In this document: positions 62,681 through 64,000 of the stretch, one piece after another
Layout of the letters: every line of letters starts with the position of its first letter
Numbering within the stretch: the stretch's first letter is position 1
Assembly: GCF_036345155.1 (NCBI RefSeq)
Contig: NZ_CP107772.1
Span: 4,092,001-4,156,000, forward strand
Length of the DNA: 64,000 bases
DNA from: Streptomyces sp. NBC_00582
GTDB lineage: Bacteria; Actinomycetota; Actinomycetes; Streptomycetales; Streptomycetaceae
Reading direction: 5' to 3'
The notes under the pieces: model-generated
Told to the model about the DNA's origin: nothing
What the model saw: the letters and a program-made list of their open reading frames with translations, nothing else
The model's database searches: none
Made by a program: the position numbers and the translations under genes

Positions 62681-64000
62681 TTACTGGCCGTCGCCGCTGA
62701 GTGGGTCCGTTGGGTCGGTCGGGTCCACCGTTGGCTCGCCGGTCGACGGTGCTGTCGGGGTGTTGCCCGTGGGTTCCGGGCTCGTCGGCGTGTTCGTGGG
62801 GGTGTTCGTCGGCGTCGGTGCCCCGGTCGTGGGGGTGTTCGTGGGGGTGTTCGCCGTCGTGGGGGTGTTGGACGGGGTCGGGCTCGACGAGGGGGAGCTG
62901 GTGGGGGACGGGGACGCCGTCTGGACCGCCGCGCCCTGGTCGGTCTCCAGGTCGAACTTGGTGACCTTGGTGGAGACGCCGAAGGTGTACGCCGCCCAGA
63001 TCTGCGCCGGGAAACCACCACCGTTGATGCGACCCGCGACCGTGGTCAGGCCCGTCGTCGCACCGGTCAGGGTGACCTGGGCGCCGGTCTTGGCGTCCTC
63101 GCCGAACAGGCCGACCGAGGTCACCAGGTCGGGGGTGTAGCCGGTGAACCAGGCCGACTTGTTGTTGTCGGAGGTACCGGTCTTGCCGGCCACCTTCTGG
63201 CCCTTGCGCAGCGGGTTGTCCCGCACCGACTTCTTGGCCGTACCGTCGTCGACCACGCCGGTGAGGACCGAGGTGACCGAGTCGGCGGCCTCCCGGTCGA
63301 TGACCTGTTCGCCGATGGGGTCGGTGTGCTTGAAGCTCGGGTAGGCGCTGTTGGTCGCCGACTTGATCAGCGCCGGGGTGACCTTCTTGCCGTGGTTGTC
63401 GAGGGTGGCGTAGACGCCGGCCATCTGAAGGGGGCTGGCGCCCATGGTGCCGAGGGTCTGGGCCGGCACCGCCTTCAGGTCCTTGGTGTCCATGCCGAGG
63501 TCGTCGGCGACCTTCAGCACCTTGTCCATGCCGACGTCGACACCCATCTGCGCGAAGACGGAGTTGATGGACTTGTTCAGCGCCGTCTGCACGGTGACGT
63601 CGCCGTAGTCCTGGTCGTCCTCGTTCTCCGGCGCGAAGCCGATGTCGCTGCCGACGACGGGGCGCTTGCTGGTGCCGTCGTAGAGCGTGTTGGCGGTGAT
63701 CTCGTCGCCGTCCTGCGTCTTGGCGTTCTCGTCGAAGGCCGCGGCGAGGATCACCGGCTTGAAGGTGGAGGCGGGCTGGTAGTCGGTGCGGGTGGCGTTG
63801 TTGACGTAGTGCTCGGTGTAGCCCTTGCCGCCGTACATCGCCACCACGGCGCCCGTCTTCGGGTCCACCGAGACCGCGCCGGCCTGGACGTCACCGTCGA
63901 CCGAGCGCTTCTTGGCGTCGAGCTTGCTGGTGAGCTGTTCCTTGACCGCCGTCTCCAGCGCCTTCTGCTTCTTCTTGTCGATGTTGAGCTCGATGTTCCA
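62681..64000 (-). CDS. penicillin-binding protein, C-terminal part (cut by window edge)
   Basis: The last 439 residues are visible; the open frame continues past 64000, so the N-terminal transglycosylase part is missing. The transpeptidase domain has the SxxK motif in QPASTFKPV, SxN in NKSINSVFAQMG and KTG in VAGKTGTSDNNK. The region before it (WNIELNIDKKKQKALETAV) is typical of class A PBPs. The C-terminal 90 residues are a Ser/Thr/Pro tail with repeated TNTPT motifs, probably a flexible extracellular tail. It cross-links peptidoglycan on the outer face. From memory, a PBP lies at this position in S. coelicolor (SCO5039). Confidence 0.92.
   Translation of the reverse strand, partial: WNIELNIDKKKQKALETAVKEQLTSKLDAKKRSVDGDVQAGAVSVDPKTGAVVAMYGGKGYTEHYVNNATRTDYQPASTFKPVILAAAFDENAKTQDGDEITANTLYDGTSKRPVVGSDIGFAPENEDDQDYGDVTVQTALNKSINSVFAQMGVDVGMDKVLKVADDLGMDTKDLKAVPAQTLGTMGASPLQMAGVYATLDNHGKKVTPALIKSATNSAYPSFKHTDPIGEQVIDREAADSVTSVLTGVVDDGTAKKSVRDNPLRKGQKVAGKTGTSDNNKSAWFTGYTPDLVTSVGLFGEDAKTGAQVTLTGATTGLTTVAGRINGGGFPAQIWAAYTFGVSTKVTKFDLETDQGAAVQTASPSPTSSPSSSPTPSNTPTTANTPTNTPTTGAPTPTNTPTNTPTSPEPTGNTPTAPSTGEPTVDPTDPTDPLSGDGQ

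Overview
The window looks like the core chromosome of a Streptomyces. GC is very high, almost every third codon position is G or C, and GTG and TTG starts are common. Actinobacteria-specific genes are present: mshB for mycothiol, a WhiB-like regulator, polyphosphate glucokinase, SpoIIE/HATPase signalling proteins and a class II GlpX. From memory of Streptomyces gene order, the genes from mshB at the left to the fumarases and a penicillin-binding protein at the right follow the S. coelicolor SCO50xx-SCO51xx neighbourhood, which holds typA, bldK-type oligopeptide permeases, sdh, ychF, ppgK, ispH, xseAB, glpX and wblI. No rRNA, tRNA, CRISPR array, phage or insertion sequence was found.

Layout, left to right. 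1-5.6 kb: a mycothiol unit (mshB, a small membrane protein, a Gly/Pro-rich protein cut by the left edge), a 64-residue membrane peptide and an S9 peptidase. 5.8-19 kb: two complete five-gene oligopeptide ABC importers with identical gene order on the minus strand, separated by an XRE regulator, a secreted protein and a VOC protein. 19.5-24 kb: typA and a third, divergent peptide-binding lipoprotein. 24.4-28.2 kb: a succinate dehydrogenase operon. 28.2-31.9 kb: a small membrane protein, a GH18-like secreted protein and an Ala-rich repeat membrane protein.

32-36 kb is the most accessory-looking part. It holds a 946-residue polymorphic toxin with an LXG/WXG-like head, a repeat linker and a restriction-endonuclease-fold tail, then an Imm49-type immunity protein and a decayed coding remnant. 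36-42.7 kb carries a PAS-GAF-SpoIIE-HATPase phosphatase, an anti-sigma-like HATPase, a NUDIX protein, a SPOR protein, a GntR/UTRA regulator and a septum-formation-like membrane protein. 42.8-45.8 kb has two overlapping serpin-like paralogues and a coiled-coil protein.

45.8-64 kb is housekeeping: ychF, a DUF6542 membrane protein with a long basic disordered head, ppgK, ispH divergent from xseAB, a RutE-type reductase, a DUF4245 protein, glpX, wblI, a DUF1707 protein, class I and class II fumarases, a DUF402 protein, a second SpoIIE/HATPase phosphatase and the C-terminal part of a penicillin-binding protein.

A recurring oddity is duplication or palindrome formation at gene 3' ends: 14-bp repeats at the end of sdhB, an 18-bp in-frame repeat ending the first serpin, 44-bp repeats at the end of ppgK, and a perfect 34-bp-arm palindrome holding the stop codons of two convergent genes. 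Several + strand genes (S9 peptidase, xseA, DUF402) have a TANNNT box 6-7 bases before the start codon, which suggests leaderless transcripts.
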